This document shows, one piece after another, positions 1-13,930 of a DNA stretch of 64,000 nucleotides. Location of the stretch: the NCBI RefSeq assembly GCF_002078875.1, contig NC_034411.1:5770917-5834916 (forward strand), written 5' to 3'. The first letter of the stretch is position 1; the number at the start of each line of letters is the position of its first letter. A model generated the notes under the pieces. It made no database searches. It was given only the letters and a program-made list of their open reading frames with translations, and was not told the DNA's origin. The stretch comes from Numida meleagris (taxonomy: Eukaryota; Chordata; Aves; Galliformes; Numididae). The position numbers were made by a program, and so were the translations under genes.

Positions 1-738
1 TTGAGCTAGTACGTGCTACTATTTCATTCAATGTGAACAGTTCTGATTAAACTCTGAAAAACTGAGTATGGGAAGAATACAGTACTGGTACTTTATACGT
101 GAGCAAAACATGTTTATATGTAAAACCCGTTTCTGCACCTTAACTGGTGCAGTTAACTTACATGTCAGACTCTAGCAAAGGTCACAAACTTGTAGATCTG
201 AGCACAACTTCTGTATAACCACATAAATAAAGTAATTACCAGTCCAGATTTTCCCACTTTCTTTTGACATTAAAGGCAGCCATGAAATACAACATTCTTT
301 CAGTGAATAAAAGTTCTTATTATATTTGTACTCGATGTTAGAATGAGTCATAATGTCAGGCAGTGGATAAGAAAGTTTCAGAGAAGGAGGCAAAGCCATT
401 TCTCTACAGTGTCATCCCTACCTTCATTGTATGAGTCATGACACAAAAAAAACCCATGGTACTGACTCCAAACTCTGCAGCAGGGGTCGTTCATCAGACT
501 AAAGATGTAGAAAACTGTCCTACCCCACTGAGTTACAATCCAAACATTGTTATGAGTGTAAACATCTTAAAATCATCCTTTCCTGAGCTTCAGCTCAAAT
601 TGCACTCTAGCAATGCTTTTTCAACTCCGCTTCACAGATGAAATTTGCAGGGTTTTAGATCTACCCATCCTCTTGTTTAAGGGTGGGTTTTTTGGCTGTT
701 TTTCCTTGATTATTGTTGAGTAGTGGTTTGTTTGTTTT

Positions 739-772
739 GTGTGTGGGTGGGAGGGGGGATAGTGGTGGTGGT
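739..772 (+). repeat. G-rich low-complexity patch
   Basis: A GT/G-rich stretch with runs GGG (745-747), GGG (749-751) and GGGGGG (753-758) followed by three GGT units. The spacing would allow a G-quadruplex on the plus strand, probably a weak one because the later runs have only two Gs. No gene start is seen beside it. Confidence 0.6.
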
Positions 773-3700
773 TATCAAATTGTGTTGAAATAATGAAAGA
801 AAAAAAGTATGATTGACCTGGGTCTGTGTTTTTCTTATTTTTTCTGGTAAAATACCTGGCAGTATTTAAACAATATCTAGTTTCTTGTGCTGAGCATTGA
901 GTATCTCAACGTTGTTGAGGGTTAAATTTTTTTCCGGATTGTTTGGATTTGATTTGTTTTGATCTTATTCCATGTGAAGGTATCATTCTTTCATTTGTAA
1001 AACTCTGAGAACAGTAATAAGAGTTTACAGAAAAATGAATCTGATTGTTTGTGAGTAAATCAGCAAAATTCCACTGAAATCAAGGGAGCTATGCCAGAAT
1101 ACAATACGGGGCAGCCTGTGATCAAAATCATTTCTGTTAAATGAGCAGATCTGCCATTCCCTGTAAGAGAGTATCAAAACTGTGTGGAAAAAAAAGTGTT
1201 GCTCTGGCATTTAATGAAACATTGAAGTGTGTCTTCTCTCTCTTAGGATATGACTGGCTTTTGCTGCAGTTTTGCATAAGCTTGGGAAGGGATGGTTCTT
1301 CTGACTTCAGAATGAACTATGAAGAAGCATTTGGCTGGAAGAAAATGTGATCAGAGCCAAGGTGCTGTTTCGGAGCACATCTAAGGTATCATCTGTTTTT
1401 GTTTTCATTTGTTAAGGACCATTCGCTTCATTAGCTCCCTAGAGCCTTGAAGTCATTTGAGTTCCAGACAGTTTTCTCCACTCTCTTTTTCCAGCTTTGC
1501 TGGTGCTCTGGGACTCTGTATGACTTTATTTTCTTTCTTTGTGTGAGACGGCCTCCTCTTTGGAACAAAATCTCTGCAGGAACTACTTACTGAACCTAGA
1601 AGACAAATGTAAATCTCATAACATAGGTAAAATCTCCACTGAATCAGAAACTGTGAGCAAGTCCCACATGGACTGTGGGCAGCTCACTTTTTAAAAGCTC
1701 TGAGCTTACATACCAGTTAGTCAATGACGGTTGTTAATTATGTTAACTAACAAATTTAAGTATGATGGCAAATAGACAAAACCGTTTGACTGGCTGAGGA
1801 GAAAACTGATGGCTGTATTCTGGCGCAAGGCTTCCAGGGAGTAAGGAGTATGTGTCAAACAAGGTGTACTGACAGAATGGCAGGTAGTGATTTTAAACTC
1901 TTGTTGCTTTTCTTCCTGTGAACATCGTCACTGAAATGTATTGTTCTGTGTTCCTTGTTGCATTGGGAATAGAAATTGCTCCCGGTAATCCTCTGCTTAG
2001 GCTGAGATTCATTTGACAAAATACAGATTCATTGCTTGCCATCTAGATGTCTGTCTCTAGGTGTGGTGGCTTTTTTCTGGGTGTCCAAAGTTGGAATTTA
2101 TTGAGGTACTCATCTCACTTCTCTTTTCAGCATGGCTCGATAAAGTATAGGTGACATGATTGGTCTTTTTGCATTATTTATTAAACTTTACTTTTGGTAA
2201 AGTATTCTAGGTGACACAAAATCATATGCAGCAAAAAATAGCTCTTTAAAAAGCTGCTCATTTTTAAGGGTAAGTTATAAACATGTCTAAAACACAAGCA
2301 GAGTTTTAGCCCTAACACATGCATGAAGATCATGCAATATCAGAAGGTAAATGTGATGAAAATTTGTGGGCAGATACTTGCAAGCTGCTGAGCTATGATT
2401 TGCTTAGAGGTGCTGGGTTTTCAAAGAGCATTAGAGCAGAAATACAGAATGGGTAAATGTTTGTGGGAGGAAGGTAAACTTGTTTGAGATGAGTGCTTAT
2501 CATGAGCTGGGTGATGAGGGCAGCTAGCATATGTCATTGAAAACATTATTTCTGTTCTCTACAATTTATGTGCGTATCTTAGCTAAGTGCACTACAGCCT
2601 TAATTCAGATACAGTTACATTCTGCCTTGTATTGCTTTGTGCTGTGGAAGGATAGACCTTTTCCAGTGAACTAGAATGAACAGATGTGGTTGCAAACAGC
2701 TAGCAGATGTTGGAAGCAAGTGAGCAAGAGTCAGCTTGAGGGGTCTGTCCCTGGGGAGGGAGCCAGCTCTCCTTGGAATTGGGAGACTGGGAAGGAGCTG
2801 AGGAGGTTTTCCTTGAAGAGCTATTGCCCATTTATTTATTTATTTTTAAAAGAGAGTTCACATAACATGTGCTTGTTGCTTGGTAGCCTAGGTAAGATGG
2901 CTACCTGCACATTTATTTTGGGGATAAAAACGGTGAATAATTATTCTTTTTAGTCTGATATTTTAAAATGTAAAGTAGTAGCTTTTCTGTCACCTCTTTC
3001 TGCAGAAGTGGAGCAAATGGAAGCTGATGATAGATAGGAATAAAGCTGTGTGAAAAAGACAGTGGCAAGAAAAACAATTAGTCTCAAACTCTTTCTGTGC
3101 AGCCGATTGATCCCACTGACCAGCGTTGCAGAGGTTTTAAAGGATAAAAGTTGTAAAGAGATGGGCTGTTCTTCTGGAAAGGTGAAAATTACTGTTGTGA
3201 GCGAGGTGCTTCCAGTGATACAGGTTACCTACTTTGTTATTTTATGCGAAGCAAAAAACAGAGCATTTAAAAACTAGGTAATTTACAGCAATCTATTTTC
3301 AGTCTATCTGAGCTACTGTGCTGGGCTCTTTGCTTCTTAGGGGCAAAAAGATCTCATGAAGAATAATTTCCCTATTTTTATTTTATTTTATTTTTTATTA
3401 ACACATTAGCTAGGAAAATCTGACTGGAAAGTGTGAGCTTTGGAGAGAGAATGCTGGTCAGCATGTTAGTATATATTAAATAAAGGCACAAATAACAGAC
3501 ATCCACTACAGCCCTTGCTGGGGCTGAGAATCTTCTAGTGACTGAGTGCCATTGTAAGTGGTAGCACGGCATTTGACTAGAGGTTATTTAGGGCAAAAGG
3601 AGAAGGAAAGAGAGGCTAATGATCAATATTATGCTCACCATCAGTTAAAACCAACCCATAGCAACAGAGAAGGGTACTAGCTAATGGCATCCTTGCTATA

Positions 3701-4509
3701 TTTTTAAGGTAGGATGTGTTAAGTCTGAAGAGTACACTGGTATTATATTTTTATTAATGAGAAGATGAGGCAAGTTATTCTTGCACCAGGATCTAATAAG
3801 AGCCAAACTTCTGTGCTAGTGTTTCGTTTGTGGCCAAAAATTCGTGTTATGTTTTCTGCAGTGTCATTGCAATTACTTAGGTCCTTCCTAATGGATTAAA
3901 AACCAAACCAAAACAAAAATTGTGTAACTCGCCAGGGGAAAACATATCAATGGTCTGGCATCAAATCTATTCTGAATCAAGCCCAGCTGCCCTGCTTTGG
4001 CTCGTAGTAGTGGCTGATGTTAAACTATTTAGCAAGTTTTACTGCTATTTTATTGTAGTTATGAGTTCCTGATCCCAATGCAGTTTAATACCATCTGTAT
4101 CAGTAGCCTGATCCAATTTGATCTGTGACCTCCAGATGACTTTCATCATCCTGTCCACGCTCTCTTAAAAGTAATGAGTAGCTTCCAGAGCAAAATTAAC
4201 AGTTCTTCTAAGAGGTAGGCCTCTCAGTATGGCCAGTTACTGGTAATTTAGGACTGTACAAGCCCATGAAAAGGTATAGGCTGGGTCTGGCATGCTGTCT
4301 GCACCCTGCTGTGGTTACTGTTCCTTGTGGGATAGTAATGTGGGGCCCAGTGGTGGGATAAGTAACTAGTTCCTCTGAGTCACTGTTTTGAGGCCCATGC
4401 AATGTTTCTGGCAAAAGAAATCTCCTTCATTTACGAGTGGACTCCAGCTCAATTTCTCAGCCATCTAGGACAGAAAACATTCCTGCTCTAGTAGATAATA
4501 TAGCTTTCA

Positions 4510-4530
4510 CCCCCCCCCCCCCCCCCCCCC
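4510..4530. repeat. Poly-C homopolymer (21 C)
   Basis: An uninterrupted run of 21 cytosines. Its complement is a 21-G run able to form G-quadruplexes, and the C strand could form an i-motif. Run lengths this long are often miscounted in assemblies, so the exact number should not be trusted. Confidence 0.9.
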
Positions 4531-5370
4531 AGTATTAATTTCTGTATTAATCCATACAGAAAGCTGTAGGCTGGCATATGGATTTCTTCAGTATGTAACT
4601 TGATTTCAATTTGTATAAATGTATAACTAAATGTTTCCAGAGTTCACAATCATGTGTTCAGCCAAGACTAGAAACTAGGCTCTATAGTATATTAATTACC
4701 AGAAGCTGTGGAAAGACAGAATTTGCTCACTGATTGCATGTACTAATAAAATATGCATTCTTGTAGCTTGGATTTGTCTTGTGTAAAGCTGCTGAATTTG
4801 TTTATTGTCATCTCCTGGGATTTGACCAAATAGTTTTAAGGAGTCACAACTGAATTAAAATCCACAGAAAAAACAGATTTGATATTTTTTGTTGGTGAAC
4901 CATGACCTTATTATTGTTCAGGTTCAGTGAACATGCATGTATTTCATCTATTTATGTTTAATTAATGTGTACATCTCTTACGATATGCTTGTGGAGGAAA
5001 ACGAAATATCCAAAACACTACTCCTGCCTTTTTTATTTCACATGGTATCTCTTAGTGATTCTTATTTATATGAAAAATGCGTGACAGAGTTGTCATCACA
5101 GTGTCTTGAGCAAAGATGAGCTATTACTGCAGCAACAGCACACGTGAGTGTGTGATAAAGTGTGCTTATTAAAAGAGCAGGTTCTGTGAAAATGAGGAAG
5201 AAACCACTGTGTTTATATATGACTGTTCTGTATTTAGCAGATCTGAGTAATGCCAGTCTCTCATTCTGTCCTCACAAAGGTTACCATTTCCCTGGTTACA
5301 CTGATTAAAGGGTAAGCCATTTCTGAAAAAATCTGGGAAACTATCAGTAATACTGTTTAAAGGATTTAAG

Positions 5371-5403
5371 TAATAATAATAGTTATAATAATAATAATAA
5401 TAA
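5371..5403. repeat. (TAA)n microsatellite, imperfect
   Basis: A trinucleotide TAA repeat of about 33 bases with one interruption (AGT near 5381). It lies in unique AT-rich sequence and is likely length-polymorphic. Confidence 0.85.
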
Positions 5404-7853
5404 ATTCAAATGAAGTAAATATTCTACTCCCTAACCCAAAGAAAAGCTGGTCAAAGACAGCTGTGATTTGTTTTTCATTATTTATGTGCTGTAGTCTTAT
5501 TTGTATAAAAATCCAAAAACAGGTAGATAGGATTTAACAATTAGCTATAGAACTGACAGAGCTGCCGATGTAGTAACCCTTGTTTGGTTACAAGGGCAGT
5601 GCTAGGAAACAAACCATCACCTGATATTAGTGACAGTTTGCATTATTTCCACTGCTGTCAAAACAATTCATGTAACCCATGCCCTTAGTGTCAATAAGGA
5701 AGTGTGAAAAATAACACTGTGTTAGCTGAATTATTCCTTCCAGATAGTGAGGTCATTTTGATGTTGGACATTCCTAGGATCTTGAGGTGAAAGAAAGATT
5801 TAAGGCTCATTGTGGTTGGTTAGTACTGGGGTCCTCTGATCTGCTGATGGGACTAAAGTAGCTCCTAGCAGTTTTAGGTGTCAGGAGACTATGAAGTTCT
5901 TCTCTTTCCCCCCATTACTTTGGTTCTATACTGAGATTAAGCTACAAGAATGAGTACTAAAGAGAAAAGTTTTGAATATGGGGTGTGTGGCTGTCAGGAT
6001 TGGATTTCATTTTGTAGAGATATAATAGCTCTGACTTACAGTAACACTGGCTAATGTAGAGCTCTTATGCAACAGTGAAAACTGATGTCTGCACAGTTAA
6101 TCTGGCCTCAGGTTCATTCCTTATCTAATGCTAGCGCCCATCTGAAACTTTTCTTCATTTGGAGGAGGGAGAAAAAGCAATAGAGTTAACATAGAGATCC
6201 TCCCTCCTGTTTTTTGTTTACATTGGCTTCATTTCACAGTACTTCATTATCAAGTTGCCTGTTTGTAGAAAAATTGAAACTTTATTACGTTTCCTCTTTA
6301 CATCTCTCTCTATATTTGATGTTATTTTTAGAAACTGAAGAAAAATCCAGGTCCAAAGAAAATGTAATTTGTGCTTCTACAAGGCAGTATTCTCATCCCT
6401 TATTTTATTTTTAATTGTATACTCTTGATAAAATAGCTTGTCCCTGTACAGGAAAGACAAAAGATAAGTCTCAAAAATCTGGTACTGGTATTTAAGCTGC
6501 AGCTATGTTCAATGAGATTACTACATGTCATTCTGCAATTAGGAAAGGAACCAAACACAGAAACAAAGAAACTGAATTAAGAGAAATTAAGATACTGGTG
6601 AAAGGTGAAGGGATTTTAGAGATGAGTATTGTAGAACAAAAGCATTGAACAAGCTCAAGTGTCAGGAAAATGGAAATTAAGTAAATCTTTGGAGTGAACT
6701 TCCAAAGAGTTGTCAGATTATCATTTTTCCTTCAGAAATAAAACACTGGTGGCCAGGAAGCAGTAAATTAAAAAGGTGCAATCCTAGGCTTCTTGATCTC
6801 CAATGGTCTTTACCACTGGCTTCAGTGGACTTAAGATCTTAGCTGTGTTCCTATAGAGCTTTTTTCCTAGGATAAGTTTAAAATACATGGAGTGTGTATT
6901 ATCACTAGCATAATATACCGTCAAGTTGCTCTGTTTTGCCTAGTTATTGATAAGCATTTCCCTTATGTGCCAGTGGCTGTTGTACAGTTGAATACAGTTT
7001 TTAAAAAATAGTCTAGTCAGAATTACATGAAGAAACAAATACTTCTTAAATGTAGAAGTCCTTACTGCAGAAACGTTGAGACATTTCTCTCTTGCACAGA
7101 TATAGTGCTTTTTACAAAGTACAAAACATCTTAGCCTCAAAAGCCATAGAAAAGCTTCTTCAATGGGCATTCTGGTATATTTTCAAGAACAGGATTCAGA
7201 AATCTTAGGATTTGTAAAGCTATTCAAAATACCCATGTAACCAACCACTATACTTTGAAAAAGTACAAATTATCTGCTGTCCTGAAGTTTCTCACTATGC
7301 TCGTTCCAGCATGCTCCACATGTGTATGTGAAAGTGAAGTTAGAAACAGAGGGCATCTACCAGATTAAGTTTGGAACTTCAAGAGAAACACATCCATTTA
7401 TTTTTCCCAAAATACCACCTGATGCCCTGGTGTAGCACTCTGAACGTACTCTGGCCAGACAAAGGACTAAATGGATGCTTCTGAGTACTTAGAGTGCCAA
7501 AATAAACCGGCAGTGCTTCTCACGAGCAGGAAGGTAAAGTACTGTAATTGCAGATTTAGTCTTTTTGCTTCTTGAATATATTATCATTATAGAGCTGTAG
7601 CCAAGGGAAAAACAAATTCATTGTGCTGCTGTAGGCTTTCTTTACAGCTTATATGCTCACTTTTAGAAAAGCTGTCTGCTCCCTGATGGTTTTCATCTTT
7701 GTCCTGATTTCAGCTGGAACAGAGATTTCATTTTCTTCATACTGTCTCACATAATGCTATGTTTTGGCTTTGGGAGAAAAATGGTGTTGAGAAGACACCA
7801 ACATTTTAGTTGTTGCTAAGCAGTGCTGTACAGAGCCAAGGACATTTCCACTG

Positions 7854-7927
7854 TAACTAGCGGTGTTTCCCAGGGGTCGGTGTAACTAGCTGTCTAACTA
7901 GTGGTATAACTAGCAGTGTTCCCCAGA
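7854..7927 (+). repeat. Four TAACTAG motifs and duplicated CR1 segment at the CR1 5' junction
   Basis: TAACTAG occurs at 7854, 7883, 7895 and 7907, spaced 29, 12 and 12 bases apart. The CR1 motif coding for the GVPQG region appears twice in diverged form, at 7863-7874 and 7916-7927. This looks like local duplication at or after the insertion junction. Confidence 0.65.
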
Positions 7928-8646
7928 CCCCAGCTGGGTCTGATCTTGTTCAACATCTTCATCAGTGACCTAGATGAAGGGATGAAGTCCACCATCAGTG
8001 AGTTTGCTGATGATAAAGAGCTGAGTGGAGTGGCTGATGCACCAGAAGGCTGTGATGCAATTCAACAAGACCTGGACAGACTGGAGAGTTGGGCAGAGGG
8101 GAACCTGATGAGGTTCAACAAAAGCAAATGTAGAGTATTTGCACCTGGGGAGGAATAACCGCATGTATCAGTACAGGTAAGGATATGACTGGCTGGAGAG
8201 GAGCTCTGCAGAGAAGGACCTGGGTGTCTGGGTGGTCAGCAGGTTGGCCATGAGCCAGCAGTGTGCCCTTCTGGCCAAGATGGCCAATGATAGCCTGGAT
8301 TGCATTACAAAGAGCGTGACCAGAAGATCGAGAGGGAGATCCTTCCCCTCTAATCTGCCCTGGTGAGGCCACATTTAGAATATTGTGTCCAGTTCTGGGC
8401 TCAACAGTTCAAAAAGACAGGGATCTCCTAGAAGTGCAGCAGAAGGCCAGAAGGATGATAAAGGGCCTGGAACATCTCCCTTGTAAGGAAAGGCTGAGTA
8501 ATCTGGGACTGTTCATCCTGGGGAAAAGAAGACTGAGGGGGGATCTGACTAATGTTTATGAATATCTAAAGGGAGGTGGAAGGCAAAGGAATGAGATGGT
8601 AGATCTGGACTGGCAGCGTAAGGGTGAATTGTTCCTAGCTTGGTGA
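7862..8646 (+). pseudogene. CR1 LINE fragment, 5'-truncated reverse transcriptase
   Basis: Degenerate CR1 non-LTR retrotransposon in plus orientation. The frame opening near 7916 reads through the RT palm: an [15 protein letters not shown] block, then an intact FADD catalytic box at 8003-8014, then the block ending FNKSKCRV. It hits a stop at 8156-8158 because of one extra base just upstream (near 8135-8141). Homology continues in other frames through the MSQQCALLAKMAN-like and [12 protein letters not shown] blocks. It ends with a frame at about 8383-8646 that carries the CR1 C-terminal KGLEHLP and KRRLRGDL blocks. The end beyond about 8580 is poorly matched and the CR1 3' tail is not recognisable. 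The 5' junction holds an unusual cluster of TAACTAG motifs. Same subfamily as the copy at 49551. Inactive. Confidence 0.88.
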
Positions 8647-11600
8647 GCGCTCATGACACCTCAGGCCATCAAGGAAGAGAAGCAACATATAGATGGGCTC
8701 AGGTTCAAGGAGTGGACTTGACACTATTGCACAGGTTATCCATGAATGTGAATCATACACAGCAATTAAGCAAGCCAAATAGATAAAGCCTCTTTGATAT
8801 GGAGGGCGATGGGTGAAATATAAATATTAAGAGGCCTGATGGGTTGATTATATCACACTGCACAGTGTTCAGCTGTTTGCTGGGTTGAACTACCATGATC
8901 TTATGCTTTCCTTTTTCCATGTGTTTTCATTGAGACAAATTTTCATAATGCAAAAATACCCTTTGGATGTTAATAAATCATTATTTACTGGAGATGAGTC
9001 TAAATCAGTAATACCACCATTCTGTAAACGTAGCCTTGCTCTCCTGAGCTTCAAGGAGTGCTGAAATGCAGTGGCTTATTAAGGGCACTTTGATCTAATT
9101 GTCTTATTAAATTTGTGGCAATGTGCAATCCTTTAAAAGGAGCTAAAAGGGCATGTCTTTGCTGCTTCAGGAGAGAGGTGTCATCATTAGTCAATACTAA
9201 GAGCCTGCTTTCGAGACAAACTTTCAGCATTTGTTCTATAAAAGAGTTCCTCTGACACAGTCATTTCTGTATAAAACAAACAAAATTGCTAGCCGCTAAG
9301 AGTGGGCTAATCATTATCCAGATAAAGCATATTTTTTGTGTATAGTAGTAGAGTACAAAAAGAGTAATACAGTTTATTCAGCACTACAGGGATCACTTTC
9401 AGAGAGTCATGATGCATTTCAGTCCTCTGAACTAGAAAGACTGATCTTAAATTTCAGCACCAGCAACTTCTGGCCCAGTGTCATGGAGAGTTTTGATGGG
9501 GGTACAAACAACCTATAAAGAGATTTTATTTTATTTTTTGTGGGCAAACAGTTCTTAATACTCCTATGGATATTTAAGAGACTTATTGGAAACAAATTCT
9601 AGTCACAAGTGAAAATGAACAGTATTCAATTTTGGATCTTAGTTGAAGTCTACATAGCTTAGTGGAAATGCTGTTTTGGAATTTGATTATGGTCAGTACC
9701 AAAGATAGCTGAAAATAAAACCAGCAATGTTTTCTTGTCTTTGCTCCCATATGATGTGTGTAATTCAATGCTATGTTTAGGTCTTACGATACTTACAAAA
9801 TCTTTTCTTGTGTCTCTCAGCTTTTAAATCTGTTTTACCCAGTGCACGTGCTCTGATCTCAGTGTTATTGGCTTTGCAGATAAACTGGTTCAGCTGAAGC
9901 TCACTTGACACCCTGAGTGCTCTAGGCATTGAGGCACTGTTGCAATGGATTGGAAATCTCAGCTAAGGTTTTCAGTGTGGAGGGTTTTTTCTTTTGTTTC
10001 TGTTTTTTTGCTTCCACCCCTATAAATGCAGAGCACTCATCTGCACCACTTGGCTAATTATGGATTGTACTGTGATTAAAAGGATCGAGAAAGAGAAATT
10101 GGAAAGGAAATGAAGCTTAAAAACAAGAGCAACAAGTCCCTAGGGTTCCTTGGCAACAGGGATTTACAGAGTTTTGTAGTGTGAGATTGCTCTTTGAGAA
10201 TTTGCCCAAAAAGCAGAATCAATGCTTTACTTTCCACTTTGGGGCATAGGAAAGAAAAGTAAGTGATTTCAGTGGCCCAAGGTATGTGGAATGGAAGACT
10301 GGGAGAGATGCTCTCTAGGGATCATATACTTCAGACTTTAGACTTCAGCCTTCTCCTTTTGGTTTGTCCAGCGATTCTCTAGAAATGCATTCACCTTTTA
10401 ATTACATTTTCTATTATATTTTGTGTTGCTTATTCTGTATTTTTTCATCTCTTGCAATTTTGTTCTAAAACCTTACACTCAGGTCAGACTAACCAACATG
10501 TCATGCTTGGATAATCTTCTCCTCCCACCTAAGTCCTCAGAGATAAGTTCTAATGTGATGTTCTTTACTCAGTGGTTCAGCCCTTTGCATTGTAGACAAA
10601 ATGTGAAATCCATATGTAGGAAATCATTTTAGTTTCCATGACTGGAGCCAGAAGAGAATATTTTAATTGTTTAATGTTGTTTCTGTGTAATAATTTCCAT
10701 TTCCAGGTACTTACTAGACATTCAGTCATAGTTACTGTGTTTCACTTCACTTCCTTGGTGGCTAAGTATCCTCTTAGCTTTGGAGCTCTCCTTTGAGTAA
10801 CTTTTCCCCTAGCCTTCTGTCAATGGCTCTATGAGCCCACTGGAAGCAGTGTGTTTCTGTGAGGTGGATGGAGATACTCCTGACACTGAGTTCAAGCAAA
10901 TGCCTTGTCCCTTGTTAAACACAAACCAACAAACCTGATTCTGTTGTACTTAGTTGCCAGTGCTGAACTTACATTATCCCACGGCTCCTCTTACCTCAGC
11001 CTTGAAAACATGAGTGCTTGTGTACTCTTAACAGAAGTGCCAGAGAAAAAAAAAGGATCCCTAACATTTACAAAATTTACGTTTCCAATTCAAGATTTGT
11101 TTTGTACTACTGAGATGCATTTTAACCTCAGGATCAAACTGGACAGATATCTTGGGCTATAAAAATTAATCCGCTTCCTGTCAAGCAATAGAACAAGGCA
11201 GCTGGGTTTTCAGAAGTGTTTTAAGGTTTTGCTCACAGCCTTTTGTTTAGTTGTCCAGGGAGAAGATGTCCTCTTCCAGCTGTATGTGCACAGAAGTCCC
11301 TGGTGTTTCTCTGTGGCTCCTCCACAAACCATTCCATTACAAATGACACTGTGATTACAAGAATTGAGAAGAAAATGTAATTAGACACTTGAGCTCAGAA
11401 GTATAACTGATGTTTTTCCAAGCTAGTGACATTGCAAAAACACCCCCTTATTTAAATTGTCTTGGTACACACTGTACGTATCTCCTTGTGTTCTGGATAG
11501 GAAAGGCAGTCTTTGGCTGCACTTTGTTAGCTGGCAGTGCTGAATTCTGACCTAAATTGAAACTTCATATGCATAGGGACAGTGCCACATTTGGCTTTAG

Positions 11601-13930
11601 TTCATGTGACTATGTAGGATAATGGGTTGCTATGGTAAAAATTGCGGTGATGACAGACCGTGTGATGTCAAGCTAATATAAGATGATTTTAGCAAAGTGA
11701 AGAAAATATATTGAGAGAAATATTAGGTAGATATTTTGGGTGAATAATGCTTTCTATACTTAATGAAAGGAAATAGTGTCCTACCTTCATTACTTCTCTT
11801 TGGCCAGTGAATCCAAACCAGATGGGGCTCATCTAAACATCTGGCCAACTGTTCTGATCAACGTGCTCAGAAAAATGAGATCTAATTGATAGAAAAGCAT
11901 TACCATTTCACTCCGTGCAGGCAGTTTTTAAATTTCCAAAGATTAAGCTGAATCACAGATGCTCCTGTCAGTGGAGGGATAGTATGTTTAGCAGAAAAAC
12001 AAGTTGTGTCTACGTCCAGAGAGATGTGTTCAGCTCCAAATGTTATCCAACTCAAAACTTCTTTACTTTCCTATTACTGCTTCTCAGAGAAGTATGAGCT
12101 AAAATGTCCATCATGTCTTTGGGACTTGTAGAAGTTCACTGAAGTCCACTTGATTCACCCTAAGCTTTATCATGTGTTGAGGTGTAAAACAGGAGCATTT
12201 GGCAGTCTCTTATATCAGCTTTTCAACTCCTTTAATTGAATCTTATTTTTATGGTATGATCTTCTGCTGCCTGATTGTTCATGTAGTAGTAATTATTTTA
12301 AATACACGATACTGTTCAAGATAAGTGTGTTTCCTCACTGTTCATTTGATTATATTTATAAACAAGGGTTTTATAATTTTGGGGGGGTAACATCTTTCAT
12401 TCCATACATTTGTAAGCAAAAACAGAGAGAGAGGGAGATTTCAGTAAATGAAAACAATTGTTACTTTTAGTTCAGAGGAATGAAAGTACTAGAACATATT
12501 AATAAATAATCAAGCCACAACATAAAGCAGCTTAGAAATACACTATTTACTACAGTACTTGTTGATAGGACACCATGACCTTGACATGAGTTCTTTTATA
12601 TTTTAATTTGGCTTGTTGCCTTTATTTGCAGTTGTGCTGTTTTCTATAAGGAGGATGCAAAAATGTTCCTCATGCCCTGGCAATGGTCCATTTATAAAGT
12701 AATAAATTATCAGGCATAAAGTAGGTTTGTGCACAGAAAAGCGATAAATCTGCTAGTTGCCTAAAGTGAGGCTTCAGAGTTTTTTTCCTATGGTAAATAC
12801 AGCGTATCAAGTACTGCAAACACTGCAGTTGTTGCATCTATTTATCATATATTCATCATAAGTAATCTGAATTATAGTGCTATATGTTGTCACACCCTTT
12901 GCTGTTTGCACAGAAGTGCTGTGTGGCCGCTTTAGTAAGGATGGCTGACAAGTAACCAGGTGTACCAGTTGTCTTCCTTTTGGGATTTTCTTGTAGGATT
13001 GCATATGCTGACTTTCCCTTTCTTCTAGTAGCTAAACACTTACATGGCTGCTGAATACAGATTTCATTGATTTTTATTTGTGGTTTTATGAGCCCTTCAG
13101 GTGCTGGTCTTATGCCTCCTGATGCTCTACTGATAGCAAAACGTTGTGAGCACAAACTGGGAAATAAAACTGCATAGATGAGATTGCTGACTTGGATATC
13201 ATGCTGTCACTCAGCAGAAACTGGTTATGAAATTGCTTGAGCCTGAGAGTAAGAAAGGTGATCAGCATGAATGAAATGGAGAATGAGCAGTACAACATTT
13301 GAAAGAGATTTATTATAATTGTCATTCACTAGTTAATCTCTTTTTCTGATAATTACCCATAAGTGTCTTTTTTCTCATTTTGTTTTCAAAGGTAAGAAAA
13401 AAGCCTTGTGCTTATTTTGATGACAGTGTTAGCAGGTTCTCTGTCTTGAGGCTGTCAGACTGCTGGGCTGAGAGCAATGGCTGCAAGTTTCCTTTAGCAC
13501 TTGACGCTGTGGCCTTCCATTCCTCACATCTTATTGTTGATGTCATTTTTATACCGGAGAGATGATTTTCAACACATCCTTTTAGCTTTTCTTCTCATTT
13601 TTGAAGCTTTTCCCAGATGGATTTTTCTCAACTCTGCTGCATGCTGGTTGAGGAATAATCTTTTATATCCACACTGCATAGGCAGCTGCTGTTGCCTCTT
13701 CTCAATAATTTTGAAGTACAAGAGCACCAGTGGTGCCGTGGTTTAGCAACTGCTAAGCAAATAACTGATGCTTCCCAGTGTTTGCCTCATCTCTGTGTTA
13801 TGTTTGCTCTTTTGCAGACTCTGTGGGTCCTCATGTTGACTTGGGCTAGGGTAAAGGGTTTCCAGGGAGTTGCGATCTTCTCAGACACATCACTGGGAGG
13901 AACGTGGTATATTTTCTTGTTTTCTAAAAG

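Larger units (their letters stand above)
1..7861. other. Unique sequence without a recognised gene
   Basis: AT-rich, CpG-poor sequence with no recognisable exon, RNA gene or transposon. Open frames do not exceed about 90 codons and show no domain. The only structured elements seen are a G-rich patch near 739-772, a poly-C run at 4510-4530 and a TAA microsatellite at 5371-5403, listed separately. A short hairpin (ACTTTAC, 5-base loop, GTAAAGT) lies near 2185-2203. Another (CCCTTGT, 6-base loop, ACAAGGG) lies near 5576-5597. Most likely intergenic or intronic. Confidence 0.6.
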
